Origin: an uncultured Oscillospiraceae bacterium
Lineage (GTDB): Bacteria > Bacillota > Clostridia > Oscillospirales > Ruminococcaceae
NCBI GenBank assembly: GCA_900539695.1
Contig: UQDG01000005.1
Coordinates: forward strand, 62,001 to 126,000
DNA length: 64,000 nt
Direction of reading: 5' to 3'
How positions within the stretch are numbered: position 1 is the stretch's first letter; every line of letters begins with the position of its first letter. This document shows positions 56,000 to 64,000 of this stretch, piece by piece. The notes beneath the pieces were generated by a model, which worked only from the letters and a program-made list of their open reading frames with translations, ran no database searches and was not told the origin of the DNA. A program made the position numbers and the translations under genes.

Positions 56000-56338
56000 C
56001 TTGGCTGCGGAAGGCTTGTGCAGATAAACAAGCTGCGCAAGCCGCGATATGCGTTGATGCGGGAGGTTGCCGCCACATAGCCAATAGGCTGGCGGGTTTT
56101 TCCGCGGAGTATGTCCGATCTTAGAACCGGGCGAAAGAATTACGGAAACAAAGGGATATGTACGTTGCTGCATTCTGCGGCGCGGACCAATGTTCACCTT
56201 ACTTTGTAATGATTCTTTCCGGGAGAACTGTGTAAACACGGTTCACCGGATTTTGTCATGCGAAGTTGTTGAACACCCGGAAACGTGTGTAATTTATCGG
56301 CTCGCCTAAGGCGCAAAATTTTATAGGAGGCGAATGCA
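56000..56338 (+). ncRNA. Long structured 5' leader of the S10 operon
   Basis: About 335 untranslated bases precede rpsJ. Visible stems: GGCTTG..GCAG/CTGC..CAAGCC (56013-56043); GCGG/CCGC around 56092-56105; GCTGC/GCGGC near 56167-56180; and CCGG-GA-GAAC..GTG/CAC..GTTC-A-CCGG (56219-56249) followed by ATTTTGTC, which could act as an attenuator. Such leaders bind a ribosomal protein (L4 in E. coli) for feedback control; the ligand here is not known. A strong AGGAGG ends it. Confidence 0.55.
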
Positions 56339-56650
56339 ATGGCAGTCAAAGAAAAAATCAGAATCCGTCTGAAGAGCTACGATGCATCCCTGATCGATGC
56401 TGCGGCACAGAAGATCGTGGAGACCGCTAAGCGCACTGGCGCTCGCGTTTCCGGCCCGATCCCTCTGCCCACCGACAAGGAGGTCGTCACGATCCTGCGC
56501 GCTGTCCACAAGTACAAGGACAGCCGTGAGCAGTTCGAGACCCGCACTCATAAGCGTCTGATCGACATTCTGAAGCCGTCCAACAAGACGGTCGAGGCTC
56601 TCATGAGCCTGCAGCTCCCCGCCGGCGTTGACATCGAGATTAAGCTGTAA
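56339..56650 (+). CDS. rpsJ: 30S ribosomal protein S10
   Basis: A 103-residue protein, first gene of the operon. [40 protein letters not shown] and [34 protein letters not shown] are nearly consensus. S10 sits in the 30S head and, as NusE, also joins the antitermination complex with NusB. AGGAGG lies eight bases before the ATG. The last 40 bases and the following 170-base spacer separate it from rplC by an unusually long gap. Confidence 0.98.
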   Translation: MAVKEKIRIRLKSYDASLIDAAAQKIVETAKRTGARVSGPIPLPTDKEVVTILRAVHKYKDSREQFETRTHKRLIDILKPSNKTVEALMSLQLPAGVDIEIKL

Positions 56651-56820
56651 TCGAGTCCCCTACATTATATAAGGGCCGGTACGCACGGCCGTGATCCGTG
56701 AACGGCCGGCAGTAATGAGAAACACGAAAACAGAACCAATCTCGCTGCCAAGCAAATCAGCGGAGAGGTCATGTTGATGGGAAACCACCAACCAATAACC
56801 TTTACAGGAGGACAAACACA
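56651..56820 (+). other. 170-base structured gap between rpsJ and rplC
   Basis: GGCCG (56689 region) can pair with either of two downstream CGGCC copies, making mutually exclusive stems, and TCTCGCTG/CAGCGGAGA (56740-56777) forms another. No ORF or convincing promoter is seen, although ATTATATAAG at 56675-56684 is a possible -10. It may be an internal regulatory or RNA-processing site within the operon. Confidence 0.4.
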
Positions 56821-57453
<633 letters not shown>

Positions 57454-57467
57454 AGGAGGAAAACACA

Positions 57468-58088
57468 ATGGCACAGTTTGATGTCGTCGATATGAACGGC
57501 AAGAAGGTTTCCACCGTTGAGCTTTCCGACGCCGTGTTCGGTATCACCCCGAACGAGAAGGCTGTCCACGAGGCAGTCGTCAACTTCCTGGCCAACCAGC
57601 GCCAGGGCACCCAGAACACCAAGATCCGCAAGGAAGTCCGCGGCGGCGGCAAGAAGCCTTGGCGCCAGAAGGGCACCGGCCACGCTCGTCAGGGCTCTAT
57701 CCGCGCTCCGCAGTGGACCCACGGTGGCGTTGCTCTCGGCCCCAAGCCCCGCAGCTACTACTTCACCATCAACAAGAAGGTCAAGCGCCTGGCTCTGCTC
57801 AGCGCCCTGTCTGACAAGGCTGCCAACGGCAACCTGATCGTCGTCGACAAGATCGCCGCCGACGAGTACAAGACCAAGACCGTCGTTGCTTTCCTGGCCG
57901 CTGTCGGCGCAGGCAAGAAGAACCTGATCGTTAACGACACCCTGGACACCAAGTTCGTCAAGAGCGCCGCTAACATCCCCGGTGTCAAGACCGCCGCTAC
58001 CGGCGTCAACACCTACGACGTTGTCAACGCTGACAAGCTGATCCTCAGCCTGGACGCCGCCAAGAAACTTGAGGAGGTATATGCGTGA
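57468..58088 (+). CDS. rplD: 50S ribosomal protein L4
   Basis: A 206-residue protein. QGTQNTKIRKEVRGGGKKPWRQKGTGHARQGSIRAPQWTHGGVALGPKPRSY is the extended loop that lines the exit tunnel, mutations in which give macrolide resistance in many bacteria. In E. coli L4 also represses its own operon through the S10 leader. AAAGGAGG precedes the ATG and its stop overlaps the start of rplW. Confidence 0.98.
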   Translation: MAQFDVVDMNGKKVSTVELSDAVFGITPNEKAVHEAVVNFLANQRQGTQNTKIRKEVRGGGKKPWRQKGTGHARQGSIRAPQWTHGGVALGPKPRSYYFTINKKVKRLALLSALSDKAANGNLIVVDKIAADEYKTKTVVAFLAAVGAGKKNLIVNDTLDTKFVKSAANIPGVKTAATGVNTYDVVNADKLILSLDAAKKLEEVYA

Positions 58089-58381
58089 TGAAATTCGCAC
58101 AGGACATCGTTCTCGCCCCCGTCATCACCGAGAACTCCATGGCTGGTATCGCCGATAAGAAGTACACCTTCAAGGTCGCTACCGATGCCACCAAGATCGA
58201 CGTCGCCAAGGCAGTTGAAGAACTGTTCGGCGTCAAGGTCGCTAAGGTCAACACCATCTCCGTCCGCGGCCGTTATCGCCGCCAGGGCATGCACGCTGGC
58301 TACACTGCCAAGAGCAAGAAGGCCATCGTCACCCTGACCCCGGACTCCAAGGAGATCGAGTTCTTCAACTCCATGGTTTGA
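58088..58381 (+). CDS. rplW: 50S ribosomal protein L23
   Basis: A 97-residue protein lining the exit-tunnel mouth, where trigger factor and SRP dock. DIVLAPVITENSMAGIADKKYTFKVATDATKIDVAKAVEELFGVKVAKVNT is the core, and GRYRRQGMHAGYTAKSKKAIVTL the tip region. ATG 58088 shares one base with the rplD stop (TGATG) and has GAGGAGG ten bases upstream; a GTG one codon earlier is equally possible. Confidence 0.97.
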   Translation: MKFAQDIVLAPVITENSMAGIADKKYTFKVATDATKIDVAKAVEELFGVKVAKVNTISVRGRYRRQGMHAGYTAKSKKAIVTLTPDSKEIEFFNSMV

Positions 58382-58485
58382 TGACCTGATGGCCGCAAGG
58401 CCGTCACTCAGGACCCCGCCGAGGGGTTCGCTTATGGGGATATGACCCCGAGAATAATTCATAAGATAACAACAAGGAGAACATC
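58382..58485 (+). other. Two-hairpin spacer between rplW and rplB
   Basis: CCTGA-T-GGCC-GCAA-GGCC..TCAGG (58385-58413) has a GNRA-type tetraloop, and ACCCC-GCCGA-GGGGT (58414-58428) follows. Such stems without T runs are more likely RNA processing or protein sites than terminators. Confidence 0.4.
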
Positions 58486-59316
58486 ATGGCTATCAAGAAG
58501 TACAAGCCGACTACCCCCGGCCGCCGTGGCATGACTGTTACTGATTACAGTGTCCTGTCCAAGGTTGACCCGGAGCGCAGCCTGCTCGAATCCAAGAAAA
58601 AGCATGCCGGCCGCAACAACACCGGCAAGATCACCGTCCGCCATCACGGCGGCGGCAACCGCGTCAAGTACCGTGTCATCGACTTCAAGCGCAACAAGTT
58701 TGATGTACCTGCCACTGTCAAGACTCTGGAGTACGATCCGAACCGTTCTGCCTTCATCGCCCTCATCGAGTATGAGGACGGCGTCAAGAGCTACATCCTG
58801 GCTCCCGATGGTCTGAAGGTTGGCGACCAGGTTATGGCCGGCCCCAACGCCGACATCAAGCCCGGTAACGCTCTGCCCTTCGAGAACATCCCCGTCGGTA
58901 CCATGATCCACAACATTGAGCTGTATCCCGGCAAGGGCGGCCAGCTGGTCCGTTCCGCTGGCGTCATGGCTCAGCTGATGGCTAAGGAAAATGGTTACGC
59001 TCTGGTTCGTCTGCCCTCCGGCGAGATGCGCAACGTTCGTCTGAACTGCATCGCCACCATCGGCGTTGTTTCTAACCTCGACCACGAGAACGTCAACCTG
59101 GGCAAGGCTGGCCGCAAGCGCCACATGGGCGTTCGTCCCGGCAGCCGTGGTTCTGTCATGAACCCCTGCGATCACCCGCACGGTGGTGGCGAAGGCCGTG
59201 CCCCGGTTGGTCATTCCAGCCCGCGTACCCCGTGGGGCAAGCCCGCTCTGGGCCTGAAGACCCGCAAACACAAGGCCCGCAGCGACAAGTTCATTGTCAA
59301 GCGCGCCAACGGCTAA
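58486..59316 (+). CDS. rplB: 50S ribosomal protein L2
   Basis: A 276-residue protein, universal and close to the peptidyl transferase centre and the inter-subunit bridge. [19 protein letters not shown] and the C-terminal [29 protein letters not shown], with the essential His, are present. AAGGAGA precedes the ATG. A 104-base spacer with hairpins separates it from rplW, and rpsS follows at 16 bases. Confidence 0.98.
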   Translation: MAIKKYKPTTPGRRGMTVTDYSVLSKVDPERSLLESKKKHAGRNNTGKITVRHHGGGNRVKYRVIDFKRNKFDVPATVKTLEYDPNRSAFIALIEYEDGVKSYILAPDGLKVGDQVMAGPNADIKPGNALPFENIPVGTMIHNIELYPGKGGQLVRSAGVMAQLMAKENGYALVRLPSGEMRNVRLNCIATIGVVSNLDHENVNLGKAGRKRHMGVRPGSRGSVMNPCDHPHGGGEGRAPVGHSSPRTPWGKPALGLKTRKHKARSDKFIVKRANG

Positions 59317-59332
59317 GGGAGGTTATTGAACA

Positions 59333-59608
59333 ATGTCTAGAAGCACTAAGAAGGGCCCTTACGTTCTGCCTTCCCTGTACAAAAAGGTCGAGGCTATGAA
59401 CGAGGCTGGCAAGAAGAGCGTCGTGAAGACCTGGAGCCGTTCCTCCACCATCTTCCCCGAGTTCGTTGGTCACACTTTCGCCGTTCATGACGGCCGCAAG
59501 CATGTGCCCGTATACGTCACCGAGGACATGGTCGGCCACAAGCTGGGCGAGTTTGCACCTACCCGCAAATTCACCGGCCACGGCGGCGGCAAGACCGCTG
59601 GTAAATAA
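59333..59608 (+). CDS. rpsS: 30S ribosomal protein S19
   Basis: A 91-residue protein of the 30S head. [80 protein letters not shown] is the whole family core; it contacts S13 and the A-site finger of 23S rRNA. GGGAGG lies about ten bases upstream. Order rplB-rpsS-rplV is canonical. Confidence 0.98.
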   Translation: MSRSTKKGPYVLPSLYKKVEAMNEAGKKSVVKTWSRSSTIFPEFVGHTFAVHDGRKHVPVYVTEDMVGHKLGEFAPTRKFTGHGGGKTAGK

Positions 59609-59625
59609 GAGAGGAGGAACATCGA

Positions 59626-59961
59626 ATGGAAGCACGGGCAATTCTTCGTTACGCCCGCATTAGTCCCCGCAAGGTTTCGATCGTGATGGACCTCATCCGT
59701 AACAAACCCCTGGACGAAGCGCTGGCTATCCTGCAGTACACCCCGAAGGCCGCCTGCGAGCCCCTTCTCAAACTGGTGAACTCTGCTGCCGCTAATGCGG
59801 AAAACAACTTCAACATGGACCGCAACAATCTCTACGTCGCAGAATGCTACGTCTGCCCCGGCCCCACGCTCAAGCGTATCATGCCTCGCGCACAGGGCCG
59901 TGCATACCGCATCCTGAAGCGCACCAGCCACATGACTGTTGTGCTGAAAGAGAAAGAGTAA
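59626..59961 (+). CDS. rplV: 50S ribosomal protein L22
   Basis: A 111-residue protein. [41 protein letters not shown] is the N-terminal helix pair, and [33 protein letters not shown] is the beta hairpin that reaches into the exit tunnel beside L4. GAGGAGG lies before the ATG. rpsC starts 12 bases after its stop. Confidence 0.98.
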   Translation: MEARAILRYARISPRKVSIVMDLIRNKPLDEALAILQYTPKAACEPLLKLVNSAAANAENNFNMDRNNLYVAECYVCPGPTLKRIMPRAQGRAYRILKRTSHMTVVLKEKE

Positions 59962-59973
59962 GGAGGTAAACAA

Positions 59974-60678
59974 ATGGGCCAGAAAGTCAATCCCCACGGC
60001 ATGCGCGTGGGTGTCATCAAAGATTGGGACAGCCGCTGGTTTACCTCTAAGCAGGCATTCGGCGACACCCTGGTCGAGGATCACAAGATCCGCAAGACCC
60101 TGAAGAAGCAGCTGTACGCTGCTGGCGTCCCCAAGATCGAGATCGAGCGTACCGTCGACAGCCAGACCGGCGCACCCCGCGTTAAGGTCAATGTCTTCTG
60201 CGCTAAGCCCGGTATCGTTATCGGCAAGGGCGGTGCTGAGAGCGCTAAGATCGAGAAGCAGCTCGCAAAGCTGACCGGCAAGGCCGTCAACCTCAACATC
60301 ATCGAGGTCAAGGGCACTTCCACCAACGCTCAGCTGGTTGCTGAGGACGTCGCTTCTCAGCTGGAGCGCCGTATCGCTTTCCGCCGCGCCATGAAGCAGG
60401 CTATCCGCAATGCCATGCAGCCCCGTGACCGCAGCGCCACGCCTGCCAAGGGTATCAAGGTCACCTGCTCCGGCCGTCTGGCTGGCGCTGACATCGCCCG
60501 CACCGAGAGCTACCATGAGGGTACCATCCCCCTGCAGACTCTGCGCGCCGATATCGACTACGGCTTTGCCGAGGCCAACACCACCTATGGTAAGGTTGGC
60601 GTCAAGGTTTGGATCTACAAAGGCGAGATCCTGAAGGGCGCCAAAGCCCCCGCCAAGAAGGAAGGAGGCAAACAGTAA
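59974..60678 (+). CDS. rpsC: 30S ribosomal protein S3
   Basis: A 234-residue protein at the mRNA entry channel. [23 protein letters not shown] is the start; [24 protein letters not shown] is the KH GxxG loop, and the C-terminal domain has [52 protein letters not shown]. The short Lys-rich tail carries the ribosome-binding site GGAGG of rplP; stop and next start share one base (TAATG). Confidence 0.98.
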   Translation: MGQKVNPHGMRVGVIKDWDSRWFTSKQAFGDTLVEDHKIRKTLKKQLYAAGVPKIEIERTVDSQTGAPRVKVNVFCAKPGIVIGKGGAESAKIEKQLAKLTGKAVNLNIIEVKGTSTNAQLVAEDVASQLERRIAFRRAMKQAIRNAMQPRDRSATPAKGIKVTCSGRLAGADIARTESYHEGTIPLQTLRADIDYGFAEANTTYGKVGVKVWIYKGEILKGAKAPAKKEGGKQ

Positions 60679-61118
60679 TGTTACTGCCGAAGCGTGTTAA
60701 GTACCGCCGCGTTCAGCGCGGCCGCATGACCGGTAAGGCCATGCGTGGCAACAAGGTCAACCAGGGCGATTACGGTCTGGTTGCTCTCGAGCCGGCTTGG
60801 ATCACCTCCAACCAGATCGAGGCAGCTCGTGTTGCTATGACCCGTTATATTAAGCGTGGTGGTAAGGTCTGGATCAAGATCTTCCCCGACAAGCCCGTCA
60901 CCGAGAAGCCGGCCGGCACCCGAATGGGTTCCGGTAAAGGCAGCCCGGAGTACTGGGTAGCCGTCGTTAAGCCGGGCCGCGTGCTGTTCGAGCTGGCTGA
61001 TGTCAGCGAGGATGTTGCCCGCGAGGCTCTGCGTCTGGCCAGCCACAAGCTGCCGGTCCGCTGCAAATTCGTCAAGCGTGAAGAGCTTGACACCGTAAAG
61101 GAGGGTGACGCTGAATGA
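60678..61118 (+). CDS. rplP: 50S ribosomal protein L16
   Basis: A 146-residue protein near the A-site tRNA elbow. [75 protein letters not shown] and [18 protein letters not shown] match the family. The ATG at 60678 is chosen over an open frame extending back to 60609 because it gives the normal L16 N-terminus and follows GGAGG. Its stop overlaps rpmC (ATGA). Confidence 0.98.
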   Translation: MLLPKRVKYRRVQRGRMTGKAMRGNKVNQGDYGLVALEPAWITSNQIEAARVAMTRYIKRGGKVWIKIFPDKPVTEKPAGTRMGSGKGSPEYWVAVVKPGRVLFELADVSEDVAREALRLASHKLPVRCKFVKREELDTVKEGDAE

Positions 61119-61312
61119 AAGCTACTGAACTGCGCGAAATGACCGATGTAGAGCTGAACAAGCAGCTCAAGGACCTGAAGGCCGAGCTCTTCAACCTGCG
61201 CTTTCAGCACACCATCCACCAGCTGGATAACCCCATTCGCATCGAGGCCGTTAAGAAGGACATCGCCCGCGTGATGACCGTCCTGGCTGAGAAGAATGCG
61301 AAAAACGCGTAA
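61115..61312 (+). CDS. rpmC: 50S ribosomal protein L29
   Basis: A 65-residue two-helix protein at the tunnel exit next to L23. [59 protein letters not shown] is full length. AGGAGG lies ten bases before the ATG inside the end of rplP, with a 4-base overlap. Confidence 0.97.
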   Translation: MKATELREMTDVELNKQLKDLKAELFNLRFQHTIHQLDNPIRIEAVKKDIARVMTVLAEKNAKNA

Positions 61313-61327
61313 GAGGGAGGGTAAAAC

Positions 61328-61582
61328 ATGGAACGTAATCTGAGAAAGACCCGTGTGGGCGTCGTTGTCTCCGACAAGATGGACAAGACCATCGTCGTCG
61401 CTGTTAAGGACAGCGTCCAGCACCCTCTGTACAAGAAGATCCTGAAGCGCACCAAGAAGTTCAAGGCCCATGACGAAAACAACGAAGCCGGCATCGGCGA
61501 CCGCGTTGAGATCATGGAGACCCGCAAGATTTCCAAGGAAGTCAACTGGCGTCTCGTCAAGATCATCGAGAAAGCAAAATAA
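61328..61582 (+). CDS. rpsQ: 30S ribosomal protein S17
   Basis: An 84-residue OB-fold protein binding 16S rRNA helices 7 and 11. [79 protein letters not shown] covers the family. GGGAGG precedes the ATG. rplN follows after 33 bases, the start of the spc half of the operon without a visible terminator or promoter. Confidence 0.98.
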   Translation: MERNLRKTRVGVVVSDKMDKTIVVAVKDSVQHPLYKKILKRTKKFKAHDENNEAGIGDRVEIMETRKISKEVNWRLVKIIEKAK

Positions 61583-61615
61583 TCAGCCTGGTACTTTGAA
61601 AGGAGGACCTGAAAG

Positions 61616-61984
61616 ATGGTTCAGATGCAAACTTATCTCAAAGTGGCCGACAATACCGGTGCTAAGGAGTTAATGTGCTTCCGTGTACTGGGCGGTACCC
61701 GCAAGAGATACGCAAACATCGGCGACATCGTGGTTTGCAGCGTCAAGAAAGCTGCTCCCGGTGGCACTGTAAAGAAGGGCGACGTGGTCAAGGCCGTCAT
61801 CGTCCGTAGCAAGCATGGCCTGCGTCGTGATGACGGCTCCTACATCCGTTTCGATGAGAACGCCGCCGTTATCGTCATGGCCGACAAGAGCCCCAAGGGC
61901 ACTCGTATCTTTGGACCCGTCGCTCGCGAGCTGCGCGATGCCGGCTTCACCAAGATCCTGAGCCTGGCTCCCGAATCGCTGTAA
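61616..61984 (+). CDS. rplN: 50S ribosomal protein L14
   Basis: A 122-residue protein. [66 protein letters not shown] is the consensus N-terminal barrel, and [26 protein letters not shown] the C-terminus, which forms bridges with 16S rRNA and is the docking site of the silencing factor RsfS. AAAGGAGG precedes the ATG. Confidence 0.98.
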   Translation: MVQMQTYLKVADNTGAKELMCFRVLGGTRKRYANIGDIVVCSVKKAAPGGTVKKGDVVKAVIVRSKHGLRRDDGSYIRFDENAAVIVMADKSPKGTRIFGPVARELRDAGFTKILSLAPESL

Positions 61985-61999
61985 GGAGGTTTTAATTAA

Positions 62000-62314
62000 A
62001 TGAATAATCTTCATGTTAAAACCGGCGACAACGTTATGGTCATCTCCGGCAAGGACAAGGGCAAGACCGGTAAGGTCCTGCAGACCTCCCCGAAAGAGGG
62101 CAAGGTCATCGTGGAAGGCCTGAACATGGTCACCAAGCACGTCAAGCCTCGCCGTCAGGGTGAGCAGGGCGGCATTGTCAAGGCCGAGGGCGCTATCTAC
62201 GCCTGCAAGGTTATGCCTGTTTGCCCCAAGTGCGGCAAGGCTACCCGCGTTGGTCATTCTGTCAAGGACGGCAAGACCGTCCGCGTTTGCCGCAAGTGCG
62301 GCGCTGAACTGTAA
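62000..62314 (+). CDS. rplX: 50S ribosomal protein L24
   Basis: A 104-residue assembly-initiating protein. [63 protein letters not shown] is the KOW domain. The C-terminus has four Cys in [27 protein letters not shown], a zinc-ribbon-like tail seen in a subset of bacteria. AAGGAGG precedes the ATG. Confidence 0.98.
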   Translation: MNNLHVKTGDNVMVISGKDKGKTGKVLQTSPKEGKVIVEGLNMVTKHVKPRRQGEQGGIVKAEGAIYACKVMPVCPKCGKATRVGHSVKDGKTVRVCRKCGAEL

Positions 62315-62328
62315 GGGAGGAGTACACA

Positions 62329-62868
62329 ATGGCACGTTTGAAAGAACAGTATGTCAACGAGATCGCTCCGGCCCTGAACAAGAAGTTCGGCTACAAGAGC
62401 GTTATGCAGATCCCCAAGCTGGATAAGGTCATCATCAACGTTGCTGCTGGCGAAGCTAAAGAGAACGCTAAGGTCATCGACGCCATCGTCGCCGACCTGG
62501 GCCAGATCACCGGCCAGAAGGCCATCGTTTGCAAGGCTCGCAAGAGCGTCGCAAACTTCAAACTGCGCGAGGGCATGCCCATCGGCGCTAAGGTCACCCT
62601 GCGTGGTGAGCGTATGTACGAGTTCGTTGATCGTCTGTTCAACGTTGCTCTGCCTCGTGTTCGCGACTTCCGCGGCATCAACGGCAACTCCTTCGACGGC
62701 CGCGGCAACTACGCCTTCGGCCTGAAGGAACAGATTATCTTCCCCGAGATCGACTTCGACAAGGTTGACGCGATCCGCGGCATGGACATCTGCTTCGTTA
62801 CCACCGCTAAGACCGACGAGGAAGCCAAGGAGCTGCTGAAGGCTCTGGGCGCTCCGTTCGCTAACTAA
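62329..62868 (+). CDS. rplE: 50S ribosomal protein L5
   Basis: A 179-residue protein binding 5S rRNA and the P-site tRNA elbow. [85 protein letters not shown] and [25 protein letters not shown] are the family blocks. GGGAGGAG lies upstream; rpsN follows after 14 bases. Confidence 0.98.
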   Translation: MARLKEQYVNEIAPALNKKFGYKSVMQIPKLDKVIINVAAGEAKENAKVIDAIVADLGQITGQKAIVCKARKSVANFKLREGMPIGAKVTLRGERMYEFVDRLFNVALPRVRDFRGINGNSFDGRGNYAFGLKEQIIFPEIDFDKVDAIRGMDICFVTTAKTDEEAKELLKALGAPFAN

Positions 62869-62882
62869 GGGAGGGAACTCTA

Positions 62883-63068
62883 ATGGCAAAACTTTCTATG
62901 AAGCTCAAGCAGCAGGCACCTGCCAAGTTCTCGACCCGCGCTTACAACCGCTGCAAGATCTGCGGTCGTCCCCATGCTTACCTGCGCAAGTACGGTGTCT
63001 GCCGTATCTGCTTCCGTGAGCTGGCTTACAAGGGCGAGATCCCCGGCGTCAAGAAGGCTTCCTGGTAA
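62883..63068 (+). CDS. rpsN: 30S ribosomal protein S14, zinc-binding type Z
   Basis: A 61-residue short S14. [39 protein letters not shown] has the four Cys (two CxxC pairs) that hold zinc, so this is the C+ form. Zinc-limited Firmicutes often carry a second, Cys-free S14 elsewhere under Zur control; none is seen here. GGGAGG precedes the ATG. Confidence 0.98.
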   Translation: MAKLSMKLKQQAPAKFSTRAYNRCKICGRPHAYLRKYGVCRICFRELAYKGEIPGVKKASW

Positions 63069-63134
63069 GCCCTTGATTGCTTCTGTCTGAACGAATAACA
63101 ACACTCTTAAACACAACCTAAGGAGGTTAGTGGC

Positions 63135-63533
63135 ATGCAAATCACCGATCCTATCGCGGACCTGCTGACCCGCATCCGCAACGCAAGCACTGCCAAACAC
63201 CCTTCCGTGGAAATCCCTGCTTCCAACCTGAAGAAGGCTATCTGCCAGATCCTGGTTGATGAGGGTTACATCAAGGGTATGAAAGTGACCGAGGACAACA
63301 AGCAGGGGACTATCACCCTGACCCTGAAGTACCAGGAGAACGGTACTCCGGTCATCGCTGGCCTGAAGCGCGTTTCCAAGCCGGGCCTGCGTATTTACAC
63401 CAACTGCGAAGATATGCCCAAGGTCATGAAGGGCCTGGGCACCGCAATCATCTCCACTTCTAAAGGCGTCATGACCGACAAAGCTGCCCGCGCAGCTCAC
63501 GTTGGCGGTGAAGTTCTCGCCTTTGTGTGGTAA
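63135..63533 (+). CDS. rpsH: 30S ribosomal protein S8
   Basis: A 132-residue protein of the 30S body. [44 protein letters not shown] is the N-terminal domain and [27 protein letters not shown] the rRNA-binding C-terminus. In E. coli S8 represses the spc operon. AAGGAGG lies nine bases before the ATG; a 66-base spacer without clear structure separates it from rpsN. Confidence 0.98.
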   Translation: MQITDPIADLLTRIRNASTAKHPSVEIPASNLKKAICQILVDEGYIKGMKVTEDNKQGTITLTLKYQENGTPVIAGLKRVSKPGLRIYTNCEDMPKVMKGLGTAIISTSKGVMTDKAARAAHVGGEVLAFVW

Positions 63534-63549
63534 GAAAGGGGTATAGACA

Positions 63550-64000
63550 ATGTCGAGAATTGGAAGAAAACCCATCGTCATTCCCGCCGGTGTGGAAGTT
63601 AAGGTCGATGCGGCCGAGCACGCCATCACCGTTAAGGGCCCCAAGGGTACCCTGCATTCCAAATTTCATCCTCTGATGACTGTTGCCGTCGAGGGCAATG
63701 AGATTTTGGTTACCCGTCCTAATGACGAGAAGGAGGCCCGCAGCCTCCATGGCCTGACCCGCACCCTCATCCACAACATGGTCGTCGGTGTTACCGAGGG
63801 CTTCCGCAAGGACCTGGAGATCCAGGGCGTTGGCTACCGTGCTGCTAAGCAGGGCAACAAGCTGACCCTGACCCTGGGCTTCTCTCATCCCGTTGAGTTT
63901 GAGGAGACCGATACCATCAAGATCGAGCTGAAAGATGCTCTGCACTTCAGCATCGTCGGTATCGACAAGCAGGAAGTCGGCCAGTACGCTGCCGAAGTCC
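63550..64000 (+). CDS. rplF: 50S ribosomal protein L6 (3' end cut by window)
   Basis: 150 residues are visible of about 180. MSRIGRKPIVIPAGVEVKVDAAEHAITVKGPKGTL starts the first of two related domains, and LEIQGVGYRAAKQGNKLTLTLGFSHPVEF the second. The conserved C-terminal GPYKGKGI block lies beyond the edge. L6 sits near the factor-binding site and sarcin-ricin loop. Order rpsH-rplF is the normal continuation of the spc operon. Confidence 0.97.
   Translation, partial: MSRIGRKPIVIPAGVEVKVDAAEHAITVKGPKGTLHSKFHPLMTVAVEGNEILVTRPNDEKEARSLHGLTRTLIHNMVVGVTEGFRKDLEIQGVGYRAAKQGNKLTLTLGFSHPVEFEETDTIKIELKDALHFSIVGIDKQEVGQYAAEV

Overview
This window reads as chromosomal DNA from a G+C-rich (roughly 60%), low-complexity-tolerant Firmicute of the Oscillospiraceae/Ruminococcaceae type, in the neighbourhood of Faecalibacterium, Gemmiger or Subdoligranulum. 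The placement is inferred from gene order (zapA-U32-dut-maf-mreB, rpe followed by Rnf-like genes), sigma-A promoters of the TTGNNN-17-TATAAT type, strong AGGAGG ribosome-binding sites, zinc-type S14, a ThrE split pair and frequent TTG starts. No tRNA, rRNA, CRISPR array, prophage or insertion-sequence transposase was recognised.

Layout. 1-2924: end of a surface-sugar locus (Gfo/Idh/MocA oxidoreductase, NeuA-like cytidylyltransferase) and a two-gene ThrE-type exporter. 2944-7266 (minus): alpha-glucan use (glycogen phosphorylase, GH13 amylase) with an intrinsic terminator between the two genes. 7554-12257: zapA, U32/RlhA-like protein, dut, maf, mreB. 12411-13784: NfeD plus SPFH protein. 13796-16545: a MocR-type regulator divergent from an ECF-transporter S component, bracketed by two non-coding repeat-like elements, one of them a 286-bp structured block with 19-bp terminal inverted repeats. 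16550-24355 (minus): a seven-gene aromatic amino acid operon, pheA-aroB-aroC-aroE/aroK fusion-aroF-aroA-tyrA, from erythrose-4-P/PEP through chorismate to the Phe and Tyr branches, lacking only dehydroquinate dehydratase. 24492-28322: HAD phosphatase, sirtuin, NAD(P)HX dehydratase, WYL regulator. 28391-36556: exopolysaccharide/galactofuranose-type glycan locus. 36753-43224: rpe, then a divergent Rnf-like D-E-A membrane module, DUF1015 protein, a disordered basic protein and rlmA. 43281-45514: ECF sigma/anti-sigma pair back-to-back with a second sigma factor. 45656-53205: zinc-ribbon protein, two large polytopic membrane proteins, DUF1858 protein, trmK, Nif3, rqcH. 53379-55832: two paralogous lipoproteins. 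55967-64000: the S10-spc ribosomal protein operon, cut in rplF by the window edge.

Most noteworthy: (i) the Rnf-like D-E-A set, in which the cysteines that hold the membrane [2Fe-2S] cluster in RnfA/RnfE appear replaced, the E-like subunit carries a roughly 260-residue Ala/Pro-rich disordered extension, and no RnfB, RnfC or RnfG is adjacent; (ii) the inverted-repeat-bounded structured element at 16260-16545, with a possible degenerate relative upstream of the WYL regulator; (iii) a readable tandem-duplication scar between rqcH and the ribosomal operon, in which a fossil 3' end of rqcH and a fossil copy of the S10 promoter sit between the two lipoprotein genes. All functional calls are from reading the sequence; nothing was searched or computed.
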